Assembly (NCBI GenBank): GCA_028292565.1
Contig: JAQGMD010000484.1
Location: 1-7,230, forward strand
DNA from: Burkholderia sp.
Lineage (GTDB): Bacteria; Pseudomonadota; Gammaproteobacteria; Burkholderiales; Burkholderiaceae
DNA: 7,230 bases
Direction of reading: 5' to 3'
The notes beneath the pieces were generated by a model, which saw only the letters and a program-made list of their open reading frames with translations, ran no database searches and was not told the origin of the DNA. Below, in pieces: positions 1 through 5,508 of this stretch. Numbering within the stretch: the first letter of the stretch is position 1; the number at the start of each line of letters is the position of its first letter. A program made the position numbers and the translations under genes.

Positions 1-58
1 AAGCGACTGACCGTGCAAGTCCAGCTTCTAACAGAAACGCCAACGTCACCTGCTCAGG
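1..58. other. Left flank of the RIT element, possible partial reading frame
   Basis: These 58 bases lie outside the left inverted repeat. Frame 1 of the + strand is open from the window edge and runs into the repeat, ending at TAA 88-90 (ending LPDYVL). One minus-strand frame is also open across the segment. Either could be the cut end of a disrupted gene, but the stretch is too short to decide and I recognise neither peptide. No target duplication links this flank to the right flank: bases 54-58 (TCAGG) do not match 3114-3118 (GCGCC). Confidence 0.3.
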
Positions 59-93
59 CACTATCTACCCTTCCTGACTATGTCTTGTAATGC
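59..93 (+). repeat. RIT left terminal inverted repeat, 35 bp
   Basis: The segment begins CACTATCTACCC and ends CTTGTAATGC. It is the exact reverse complement of 3079-3113, and the match stops abruptly on both sides, so these are the element borders. It contains the motif ACTATGTCT (77-85), which recurs inverted at 135-143, inside the left end. Confidence 0.93.
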
Positions 94-134
94 TGCGATG
101 GCTTGGTTTTCCGGGCAATCCCGTGAATCCGGAT

Positions 135-143
135 AGACATAGT
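135..143 (-). repeat. Subterminal inverted copy of the ACTATGTCT motif, left end
   Basis: AGACATAGT is the reverse complement of ACTATGTCT at 77-85 in the terminal repeat, with 49 bases between them. The right end has the same arrangement, so the paired motifs are likely recombinase binding arms. This is inferred from symmetry only. Confidence 0.55.
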
Positions 144-172
144 ATTGACTTCTTCCATCAGCCCGGAATCGG

Positions 173-180
173 GGAAGGAG
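173..180 (+). promoter_or_regulatory. Ribosome binding site of ritA
   Basis: GGAAGGAG lies 6 bases before ATG 187. This decides the ritA start in favour of 187 over the in-frame TTG at 145, which has no such site. A small CCCG/CGGG hairpin (162-173) adjoins it. Confidence 0.75.
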
Positions 181-186
181 TCCATC

Positions 187-1425
187 ATGAAGTGCGTCAT
201 CAACAGCCAAGTGGTTCTATCGCGACCGCCAGAAGGCCCGCTCGCGGCCCATATTGCCTCATTCGCAAAATCGATGAGCGATCAGGGATACTGTTTGTAT
301 TCGCTGAAGCGGCAAGTTCGGATCGCGGCAGGTTTTAGCCGATGGCTTAAACAGAGAGGGGTTGCAGTACGCGGCGTCTGCGCCGATCACACGGTGCAAT
401 ATTTACGGTATCGCGCGCGGCATGTGCGGATTTGCGAGGGAGATCATGCTGCGCTCATACACCTCATTGACTTTTTGCGCCGTGACGGGGTGATTCCCGC
501 CGAGAAGATGTCGGCAGGCCGACTGACTGCGGTTGAGCGCTGCACGCAAGCATACGAGCAATACTTGCGCGAGACACGGGCTTTAGCCAGAGCGACGATC
601 ATCAACTACGTGCCATTCGTCCGCGCTTTTCTCAAAGGTTGTTTCGGCGATGGACGAGTCACGCTTGCTCGGCTGGGTGCCGGCGATGTCGTCAAATTTG
701 TGCAGTGCCAAGTACTGCATCTGGACCGGAAGCGGGCCAAGCTGATGACCACTGCGTTGCGATCCTTTCTTCACTACGCGCGCTATTGTGGCGACGTTAC
801 GCTGGATTTTGCCGCCGCCGTTCCCGTCGTGCCCAACTGGTCAATGGCCACGATTCCGCGCGGGATTGCGGCAGGTCAAGTACGCCAGTTGCTGATCAGT
901 ATCGATCGCAGTACCGCGATCGGACGGCGCGACTATGCCGTCTTGCTTCTGCTCGCGCGGTTGGGCTTGCGTTCTGGAGAAGTCGCATCTCTCGAACTAG
1001 ACGACATTGACTGGAACACCGGACAATTGACCGTGCGCGGCAAGAGCGGCCAGCGTAGCCAGCTGCCATTATCGACGGAGGTCGGAAAGGCAATCGCCGT
1101 GTATCTGCGGCGGGGGCGACCGCATAGCACCTGCCGCCGCGTATTTTTGCGCGCCAGAGCGCCTATTGGCGGATTTCGGGGGGCGTGTGGCGTTGGATCC
1201 ATCGTTCGTCACGCGCTTCTACGCGCCGGCATCAACGCCCCCACCACAGGCGCACACCAGTTTCGCCACGGATTGGCTACTGAGATGTTGCGCCAAGGCG
1301 CCTCACTCGGCGAGATTGGTGATTTGTTGGGACATCGGCATCCCCAGACCACGAAGATTTACACGAAGGTTGATCTCAATGCCTTGCGTACGCTGGCCTT
1401 GCCGTGGCCAAGAGGTGTGCAATGA
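187..1425 (+). CDS. ritA: RitA, first tyrosine recombinase of the RIT trio
   Basis: A 412-aa site-specific recombinase of the phage-integrase family, which cuts and rejoins DNA through a tyrosine-3'-phosphate bond. The N-terminal half (about residues 1-220) is helical and basic, as in SAM-like core-binding domains. The C-terminal catalytic domain has the full set of active-site residues: Arg262 (GLRSGE), Lys286 (VRGKSG), His357 and Arg360 (HQFRHG), His383 (LGHRHP) and Tyr392 (KIYTK). It therefore looks enzymatically competent. The ATG at 187 is chosen for the strong ribosome binding site 6 bases upstream. The upstream TTG at 145 would add 14 residues inside the element's end region. The stop overlaps the ritB start (ATGA), which indicates translational coupling. 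I see no convincing sigma-70 promoter between the terminal repeat and the start. In RIT elements this gene is the largest of the three and sits first, as here. Confidence 0.9.
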   Translation: MKCVINSQVVLSRPPEGPLAAHIASFAKSMSDQGYCLYSLKRQVRIAAGFSRWLKQRGVAVRGVCADHTVQYLRYRARHVRICEGDHAALIHLIDFLRRDGVIPAEKMSAGRLTAVERCTQAYEQYLRETRALARATIINYVPFVRAFLKGCFGDGRVTLARLGAGDVVKFVQCQVLHLDRKRAKLMTTALRSFLHYARYCGDVTLDFAAAVPVVPNWSMATIPRGIAAGQVRQLLISIDRSTAIGRRDYAVLLLLARLGLRSGEVASLELDDIDWNTGQLTVRGKSGQRSQLPLSTEVGKAIAVYLRRGRPHSTCRRVFLRARAPIGGFRGACGVGSIVRHALLRAGINAPTTGAHQFRHGLATEMLRQGASLGEIGDLLGHRHPQTTKIYTKVDLNALRTLALPWPRGVQ

Positions 1426-2111
1426 ACACGCTCCGACAGGCAGCCCAGGAATACCTGAACATGCGGCGCGGTCTGGGATTCAAGTTGCGGGAGGCAGGCA
1501 AGGGATTGCTCGATTTCGTCACGTTTATGGAACAGAAGCGCGCCGCCTATATCACCCAACCTCTGGCGCTCGCCTGGGCGCAACTTCCCGCAAATGTTCA
1601 GCCCGCACATTGGGCGCGACGACTGAGCTTCATACGCGGATTTGCGCTGCATCGCAGCGCCACCGATCCGCGCACGCAGATTCCTGCGCAGGGCCTGTTG
1701 CCGTTCCAACCGAAGCGGGCGCGACCGTACTTGTACTCGGATGATGAGATTCGACGCCTACTTCGCGCCGCCCTGAACATGCGCTGTCGCTATGAACGTG
1801 GTCAACTGCTGCCTTGGACCTATCATTGTCTGTTCGGATTACTGAGTGTTTCCGGCTTGCGTCTGGGAGAAGCGCGCAATCTCGAACTTCAGGACGTGGA
1901 TTTGAAGGCGGGAGTATTGACGATCCGCAGCGCCAAATTTGGCAAGTCCCGACTCGTGCCTTTACACGCCTCGACTTGCAAAGTGCTCGCCGACTACATC
2001 GCGCGGCGCCAATGTCATTGGGCGGTACGGCCGGTGTCGTCCTATTTGTTCGTTTCGAGCTGGGGCAACCGTTTGGATTACGGGCAGATTCATCGGGCTA
2101 CCTTTCGGTAA
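1422..2111 (+). CDS. ritB: RitB, second tyrosine recombinase, C-terminally truncated
   Basis: Starts at ATG 1422 inside the ritA stop, with AGAGG 6 bases before it, so it is translated by coupling to ritA. The 229-aa product keeps the N-terminal core-binding part and the first half of the catalytic domain, with Arg147 (SGLRLGE) and the beta-hairpin lysine near 172-175 (SAKFGKS). It ends at TAA 2109 after IHRATFR. The HxxR motif, the second His and the nucleophilic Tyr are all missing. Full-length members of this position are, as I recall, roughly 310-330 aa, so about 90-100 residues are lost. The product cannot be an active recombinase by itself. The open frame continues after the TAA directly into ritC sequence, so the truncation is a deletion junction rather than a simple nonsense mutation. 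Confidence 0.82.
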   Translation: MNTLRQAAQEYLNMRRGLGFKLREAGKGLLDFVTFMEQKRAAYITQPLALAWAQLPANVQPAHWARRLSFIRGFALHRSATDPRTQIPAQGLLPFQPKRARPYLYSDDEIRRLLRAALNMRCRYERGQLLPWTYHCLFGLLSVSGLRLGEARNLELQDVDLKAGVLTIRSAKFGKSRLVPLHASTCKVLADYIARRQCHWAVRPVSSYLFVSSWGNRLDYGQIHRATFR

Positions 2112-2183
2112 TTTCTGAAGTTCGTTCAACAGCGGCTGCACAAGCCGCCGTCACGCCTGAGCTTTGAGGAAATCGATGCGCCT

Positions 2184-2993
2184 TTGATCGTGGCATTTCT
2201 GGATGATCTGGAGAAGCGCCAAGGCGTAAGCGTTCGCAGTCGCAATCTGCGTCTCACCGCAATCCACTCCTTCTTCCGATACGCGGCCTTCGAGGTACCG
2301 GCCTATTCCGCACAAATCCAGCGGGTTCTCGCCATTCCCAGCAAGCGATTTACGCGCACCCTGGTTCCCTTTCTCACCCGTGCCGAAGTCGATGCCTTGC
2401 TTGCCGCCCCCGATCAAAGCACTTGGTCTGGCCGGCGTGATCACGCCTTTCTGCTGGTGGCGGTGCAGACAGGGCTGCGCCTGTCTGAAACGACAGGGCT
2501 CAAGCGCGAGGATCTCATCCTTGGGGCCGGTGCCCACATACGCGTGATCGGCAAAGGACGCAAGGAACGATGCACGCCCGTCGCCAAATCCACACTCGCC
2601 GTGCTCAATGCCTGGCTGCGAGAGCCGCAACGCGGTGATGGTGACGTGCTGTTTCCCAGCGCCAGAGGTGGTCGTCTGAGCGTCCATGGCGTGCAATACC
2701 TGTTGACCAAGCATCGTATGGCGGCATCCAAAGTCTGCCCTTCGTTGAAACAAAAGCGAGTTACTGTTCACCGTTTGAGGCACACCATGGCCATGGACCT
2801 TCTGCAAGCGGGTGTTGACCGTTCGGTGATCGCATTATGGCTCGGGCATGAATCGGTGGAGACCACGCAAATCTATCTCGAAGCAACGCTCGCGACGAAG
2901 GAGCAGGCACTGGCAAAGACCTCGCAGCCGCATGGCAAGCCAGGGCGCTATAAGCCGGGGGACCAGCTACTTGGCTTCCTGAACAGCCTGTAG
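2184..2993 (+). CDS. ritC: RitC, third tyrosine recombinase, N-terminally truncated
   Basis: A XerC/XerD-like recombinase with an intact catalytic domain. Counting from the TTG at 2184, the residues are Arg99 (TGLRLSE), Lys124 (GKGRKER), His196 and Arg199 (HRLRHT), His222 (LGHESVE) and Tyr231 (QIYLEA). The homologous sequence really begins at 2112, right after the ritB TAA (FLKFVQQRLHKPPSRL...), but no ATG or good ribosome binding site exists there. TTG 2184 is only the first plausible start codon and cuts into the core-binding domain. I infer loss of about 30 N-terminal residues together with the start signals. Only readthrough of TAA 2109 or weak initiation at TTG could make protein. The C-terminal tail (RYKPGDQLLGFLNSL) is complete. 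Confidence 0.82.
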   Translation: MIVAFLDDLEKRQGVSVRSRNLRLTAIHSFFRYAAFEVPAYSAQIQRVLAIPSKRFTRTLVPFLTRAEVDALLAAPDQSTWSGRRDHAFLLVAVQTGLRLSETTGLKREDLILGAGAHIRVIGKGRKERCTPVAKSTLAVLNAWLREPQRGDGDVLFPSARGGRLSVHGVQYLLTKHRMAASKVCPSLKQKRVTVHRLRHTMAMDLLQAGVDRSVIALWLGHESVETTQIYLEATLATKEQALAKTSQPHGKPGRYKPGDQLLGFLNSL

Positions 2994-3002
2994 GTACGGA
3001 AA

Positions 3003-3095
3003 ACTATGTCTTGCAATTGGCCGATCATGGCAGCACCACGACCAACAATTATCGAATGGTCGTGCCTGCCATTCATCCGCATTACAAGACATAGT
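3003..3095. repeat. 93-bp imperfect palindrome at the RIT right end
   Basis: ACTATGTCTTGCAAT (3003-3017) is mirrored by 3081-3095 with 14 of 15 matches. Inside it, ATGGCAG and ACGACC (3027-3043) pair with 3058-3072, leaving a 14-base AT-rich centre (3044-3057). There is no T-tract, so it is not an ordinary terminator. It probably presents paired recombinase binding sites at the end of the element and could extrude as a hairpin in single-stranded DNA. Confidence 0.6.
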
Positions 3096-3113
3096 CAGGA
3101 AGGGTAGATAGTG
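3079..3113 (-). repeat. RIT right terminal inverted repeat, 35 bp
   Basis: This is the exact reverse complement of 59-93, ending GGGTAGATAGTG. Base 3113 is the last position of the match and marks the right border of the element. Confidence 0.93.
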
Positions 3114-3142
3114 GCGCCTATGTCGTTGGGTACATAGTCGCC
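3113..3142. repeat. dif-like near-palindrome at the RIT insertion point
   Basis: GGCGCCTATGT (3113-3123) and ACATAGTCGCC (3132-3142) are 11-base arms with 10 of 11 complementary positions, separated by an 8-base spacer. Arm-spacer-arm sites of this size are typical of tyrosine recombinase core sites. The right arm, read on the minus strand, contains GACTATGT, which is also found in the RIT terminal repeat (76-83). It overlaps the 3' end of the minus-strand pseudogene. The role is inferred. Confidence 0.45.
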
Positions 3143-3841
3143 ACACCCCGCCCAGCCAACTCCTGCGCAAGCGCATCCGGACTATCGGGGCGAACACTGG
3201 CGCGGTACAAAATGGTTAAGACAGTGATGCACGCATCGGCATATGGCCGACCCTTTGCGGTCATCATTGCAGTGTTGTAGTCAGGCCATATCGGTAGCCA
3301 GTCAAGCGGACCCAAAGGACGTGATGGAAGTCCGGAGTCGGGCGGCGGGAAGGATAATCGACCCTCGCAATTGGTCCGTTGCGGCGGCATTAGTTCGTTG
3401 TATCGGACCTTGTAATAATCGCTGCCGTAAGGGTTGTAATTCCGTTCGAGATAGCCACAGCCTTTCAGGTACGCGAGAAACGATCGCGCGGCGTTCACGA
3501 CTGCCGGGTCTCGAACCAAACCGCTCTATAACCCAAATCACCACCTGATCAAGCGTAAAGGTAAAGTCGTTAACCGGCTTCCTGTAGACGAATCGGTAAA
3601 AAACACTGGATTGCCAAATGCGAGGCAGGATGTCGACCGCATCGTTTGTCGTATTCATAACTTGCAGGTGCCGTGGCCATGTTCCAGTGATACCCAGCTG
3701 CTCACGTAGTCGCTGTTCCTTTTCTTGGATTGGAAGCGCACGGTAACGTTGTAGCACTGCGTGGAGTTCCCGTTGTTGCGCCTCGTTGCGAGCCTCCCGA
3801 GCTTGACGTCGGTGCTCTCCCCTAGCTGTAGCGGCTCGCAT
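3118..3841 (-). pseudogene. Frameshifted gene of unknown function
   Basis: Two overlapping minus-strand frames together make one protein of about 240 aa. The first part (3841 down to about 3521) is a very basic helical N-terminus followed by TWPRHLQVMNTT and a segment ending DQVVIWVIER. The second (3519 to the TAG at 3118-3120) continues smoothly with LVRDPAVVNAARSFLAYLKG and has a YxxxYGSDYYKVRY segment. The break is a run of three A on the + strand (3518-3520, TTT in the gene). Removing one base restores ERLVRDPAV. The shift could be a true mutation, a sequencing error or programmed slippage. I do not recognise the family. No ribosome binding site precedes the ATG, and that ATG lies inside a repeat of the neighbouring array, so the true N-terminus may be missing. 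The stop lies 4 bp from the RIT border, so the RIT did not cut the gene. Confidence 0.55.
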
Positions 3842-3994
3842 TTGAAACTGACCGGGCTCGCATTTGACGCCGTTTCCGGCTCAAATTAACTGCAAATGAT
3901 TGCACCCGGGCTCACGCTATCTGCAAATGAGCTTGCATTTATCCGCGCCGGCTCGCATTCCATCATCGCGGACTCACATTAACTGCAAATGACA
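3833..3994 (-). repeat. Array of seven same-orientation repeats, probable transposon end
   Basis: Three long copies of a 22-base unit (core TAACTGCAAATGA on the + strand) lie at 3878-3899, 3909-3930 and 3971-3992. Four shorter copies of GGCTCGCATTTGA or variants lie at 3833-3845, 3855-3867, 3930-3941 and 3950-3959. All begin with a GGCTC-like box and point the same way. Read on the minus strand, the outermost copy starts TGTCATTTGCAG at 3994. The ends of Tn5053/Tn402-type transposons start TGTCATTTTCAG and carry several subterminal transposase-binding repeats, so I read this as such an end with the element extending toward lower coordinates. The last short copy contains the ATG of the pseudogene at 3841. 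Confidence 0.6.
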
Positions 3995-3999
3995 GGAAT

Positions 4000-4224
4000 T
4001 CATATCGGCAATCCCGCTGCCAGTATCCTGACTATTTTTCGTTGGTAATATGGCCTTGTTTTCATCGTGTCGCTCTTTTTTAAGTCGGCAAAATTGACAA
4101 AATACAAGCAGTTGATTAATCCGTTCGCATTCATGAGTTTCGTCAGGTCATCCCTACGCTGATGGAGCAACGGCCATCGACCATCCAAGAATTCCGGCGG
4201 TTCAAGGTTTAGTCCAAAGGTCAC
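4000..4224 (-). CDS. Small open frame of doubtful reality, 74 codons
   Basis: It starts with GTG at 4224, overlaps the last 23 bases of the upstream 324-aa gene in another frame, and ends at TGA 4000-4002, next to the transposon end at 3994. The product is mildly basic, has no signal peptide or membrane segment, and resembles nothing I know. The overlap would allow coupled translation from the effector-like gene. It may equally be chance, or a decayed 3' extension of that gene. Without it, 3995-4201 contains no gene that I can support. Confidence 0.2.
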   Translation of the reverse strand: MTFGLNLEPPEFLDGRWPLLHQRRDDLTKLMNANGLINCLYFVNFADLKKSDTMKTRPYYQRKIVRILAAGLPI

Positions 4225-5176
4225 CCATATGGAGGTACTTTTGCCCGTTTAGCACATCAGCCATCCATTTCGGGTTATCTGGGGCGATTACGACACCATT
4301 GTCATCTTTGATCATCTTCCCTTCAATTTTCCACTTCGCCATTTTTTCCTCGAAGCGGTCTCGATATTCAGGCGCGGAACAAACGATATTGCACCACGGG
4401 TCGCAGATGCCAATTTCCTTTGGCCATTGCCGCATGTCGGCCGGGAGAGCGCCCCCTTTGGGGATAGGCCCCATTGCAACGCACCCATGAGCTGTCGAAT
4501 TCACCATACAACTTTGAACACCCATTTTCTGCAGTCTGTCGAATGCGAGCAGACTGAGGGTATAGCAGTTGTGCCCTTGTGCGTCTGAGGCGATAGCTGT
4601 TGCTATAGAGGGGGTCATACATTTATTGAAAACTTTGTCTGTTTCAGCATATGCCTTTTGGGCTCTGGCCTCCTCGCTTGCGGGATCGAATCGCGCTCTA
4701 AGCTTGTTGCTTGCTTTAAATGCTGTATTTTTATAAATTCTCCTGACATCCTGCAAGACTTCCCTTCCAACCGCCAACCTTCCTTCGATCGTCTTTAAAC
4801 GCTCATCTCCGGGCACAAACGCTGCCGAGCCGGCATTGCTGCTTTCCGCCGTCGAATGCAGCGGGACAGATTTTGTACCAGCCATTTTCGTTTCAACAAA
4901 TGCGCTTTCCGGGGCCGGTTCGGCCCGCAAATCGCTCAACGGGATTGCGTTTTGGGCTTGTCCGGCGGCGGCACTGATTGAAGTGCTGGAGGTCGGACGA
5001 AGTGCTGCTTGTAGCTCTTGGCCTCGACGTCTCCCGGCATTGGGTGCATAGATTCGTGGCGGAACGTTCGTGCTAGTGGCAAGTCGCGGAGCCGGGCCTG
5101 GGTTATTGGCGCTTCCAGTCGGACCTGATGGTTCGTTTTTACCAAAGCAAGAAGAAATAAAATTTGGGCAGCGCAT
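4202..5176 (-). CDS. Putative secreted effector with Cys-His-Asp enzyme-like domain
   Basis: A 324-aa protein. Residues 1 to about 125 are low in order-forming residues and rich in Ser, Pro, Ala, Asn and Gly, with no hydrophobic signal peptide or membrane helix. Type III secreted effectors often begin this way. From about 125 the sequence becomes folded and helical. The C-terminal half has Cys204 at the start of a helix (GHNCYTLSLLAFDRL), His230 (TAHGCVAMG) and Asp259 in ICDPWCN. This order and these local contexts resemble the catalytic triad of papain/transglutaminase-like proteases, deamidases and acyltransferases. I infer an enzymatic effector or toxin, but cannot name the family. The ATG at 5176 is preceded in frame by TGA (5180-5182), which fixes the start, although the ribosome binding site is weak. 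GC content is visibly below that of the flanking transposase, which suggests foreign origin. No TTCG-N16-TTCG type hrp box is seen in the roughly 200 bases upstream. Confidence 0.6.
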   Translation of the reverse strand: MRCPNFISSCFGKNEPSGPTGSANNPGPAPRLATSTNVPPRIYAPNAGRRRGQELQAALRPTSSTSISAAAGQAQNAIPLSDLRAEPAPESAFVETKMAGTKSVPLHSTAESSNAGSAAFVPGDERLKTIEGRLAVGREVLQDVRRIYKNTAFKASNKLRARFDPASEEARAQKAYAETDKVFNKCMTPSIATAIASDAQGHNCYTLSLLAFDRLQKMGVQSCMVNSTAHGCVAMGPIPKGGALPADMRQWPKEIGICDPWCNIVCSAPEYRDRFEEKMAKWKIEGKMIKDDNGVVIAPDNPKWMADVLNGQKYLHMGDLWTKP

Positions 5177-5379
5177 GATTCACCATCTTTCGTAAGAATA
5201 TGCTCGCGGGTGGCAAATTTCCTAGCTGCAATTCAAACAAGGGCGGAGATTGTCACGCGGCAGTGTCTGTATAAGTGGCGGAGCCTTCCAGCGAGTTCCA
5301 ATATGAATGCTGCCATGCAGCTATAGCTGCGTGGAAGGTGATCTGTTCGTCCCCGTCCCATTCGGGTAAACCCAAATGA
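5177..5379. other. Non-coding stretch between effector-like gene and resolvase stub
   Basis: I find no gene here. It must hold the minus-strand promoter of the effector-like gene and any + strand promoter for the transposition operon, but no convincing -35/-10 pair stands out. The clear structure is the nested palindrome at 5284-5338. The + strand frame of the resolvase stub continues upstream of the TGA at 5377 as ...GKPK, then loses any resemblance to a resolvase. Confidence 0.5.
5284..5338. repeat. Nested palindrome upstream of the transposition operon
   Basis: GCAGCTATAGCTGC (5317-5330) is a perfect 14-base palindrome. With one mismatched pair it extends to 22 bases (5313-5334). Around it, CCTTCCA (5284-5290) and TGGAAGG (5332-5338) are perfect 7-base inverted copies. 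It could be an operator or part of a resolvase res site, since a resolvase stub follows. The function is inferred from position. Confidence 0.4.
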
Positions 5380-5508
5380 GCCGATCCTGCCGAAGTGCAT
5401 CGACTTCGTGTCGAGGAAAAGCTGGGCGCCACCGAAATCGCTCGCCGGCTTGGTGTCGGCCGGGCCTCGGTGTATCGCGTGCTGGCCCGCTATGGACGCC
5501 CGGCGTAA
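5380..5508 (+). pseudogene. C-terminal stub of a serine resolvase/invertase
   Basis: After an in-frame TGA (5377-5379) the frame reads ADPAEVHRLR, then a helix-turn-helix with IARRLGVGRASVYRVL, and stops at TAA 5506-5508. This is the DNA-binding tail of Tn3-type resolvases and invertases, in which the catalytic serine domain is followed by such a helix-turn-helix. Only 42 codons remain. The catalytic domain is absent, and the GKPK just before the TGA resembles the usual linker. The stub overlaps the transposase start by 17 bases (5492-5508), so resolvase and transposase were probably adjacent, coupled genes of one transposon before the resolvase was lost. It cannot encode a working recombinase. 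Confidence 0.7.

Larger units (their letters stand above)
59..3113 (+). mobile_element. Recombinase-in-trio (RIT) element, decayed
   Basis: This 3055-bp element is bounded by perfect 35-bp inverted repeats and carries nothing but three consecutive tyrosine recombinase genes in the same orientation. That is the defining organisation of RIT elements, known from Cupriavidus, Burkholderia and many other bacteria. ritA overlaps ritB by ATGA. ritB and ritC are fused in frame around a TAA after loss of the ritB 3' part and the ritC 5' part. Because all three recombinases are thought to act together, this copy is probably unable to move by itself. It could still be mobilised in trans, since both ends look intact. 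No target duplication is visible. Confidence 0.88.

Noticed and set aside
145..170. TTGACT at 145 as a -35 box for ritA
   Set aside because: No -10 hexamer lies 16-18 bases downstream, and it would start transcription too close to the ATG.
145..186. TTG start at 145 giving a 426-aa RitA
   Set aside because: It has no ribosome binding site and lies in the element's end region. ATG 187 has GGAAGGAG 6 bases upstream.
639..1744. Long + strand open frames at 639-1010 and 1166-1744
   Set aside because: They lie out of frame inside ritA/ritB, whose catalytic motifs are clear. Their products are Arg/Ser-rich, as expected from GC-rich shadows.
2151..2807. 218-codon minus-strand frame opposite ritC
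   Set aside because: It is antisense to a recombinase with a complete set of catalytic motifs, and the product shows no protein-like features.
3833..3994. CRISPR array
   Set aside because: The repeats are short, of two types, with irregular gaps and no uniform spacers or cas genes.
5264..5285. End of an IS256-type element (GTGTCTGTATAAG)
   Set aside because: It only loosely resembles such ends, and no partner end, duplication or transposase fragment is visible.
5177..5400. hrp/PIP-box promoter for the effector-like gene
   Set aside because: Reading the minus strand upstream of 5176, I find no paired TTCG boxes at the right spacing.
5408..5491. GTG start at 5408 for the transposase
   Set aside because: The extra 28 residues are the resolvase stub read in a different frame. 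The ATG at 5492 fits the family start.
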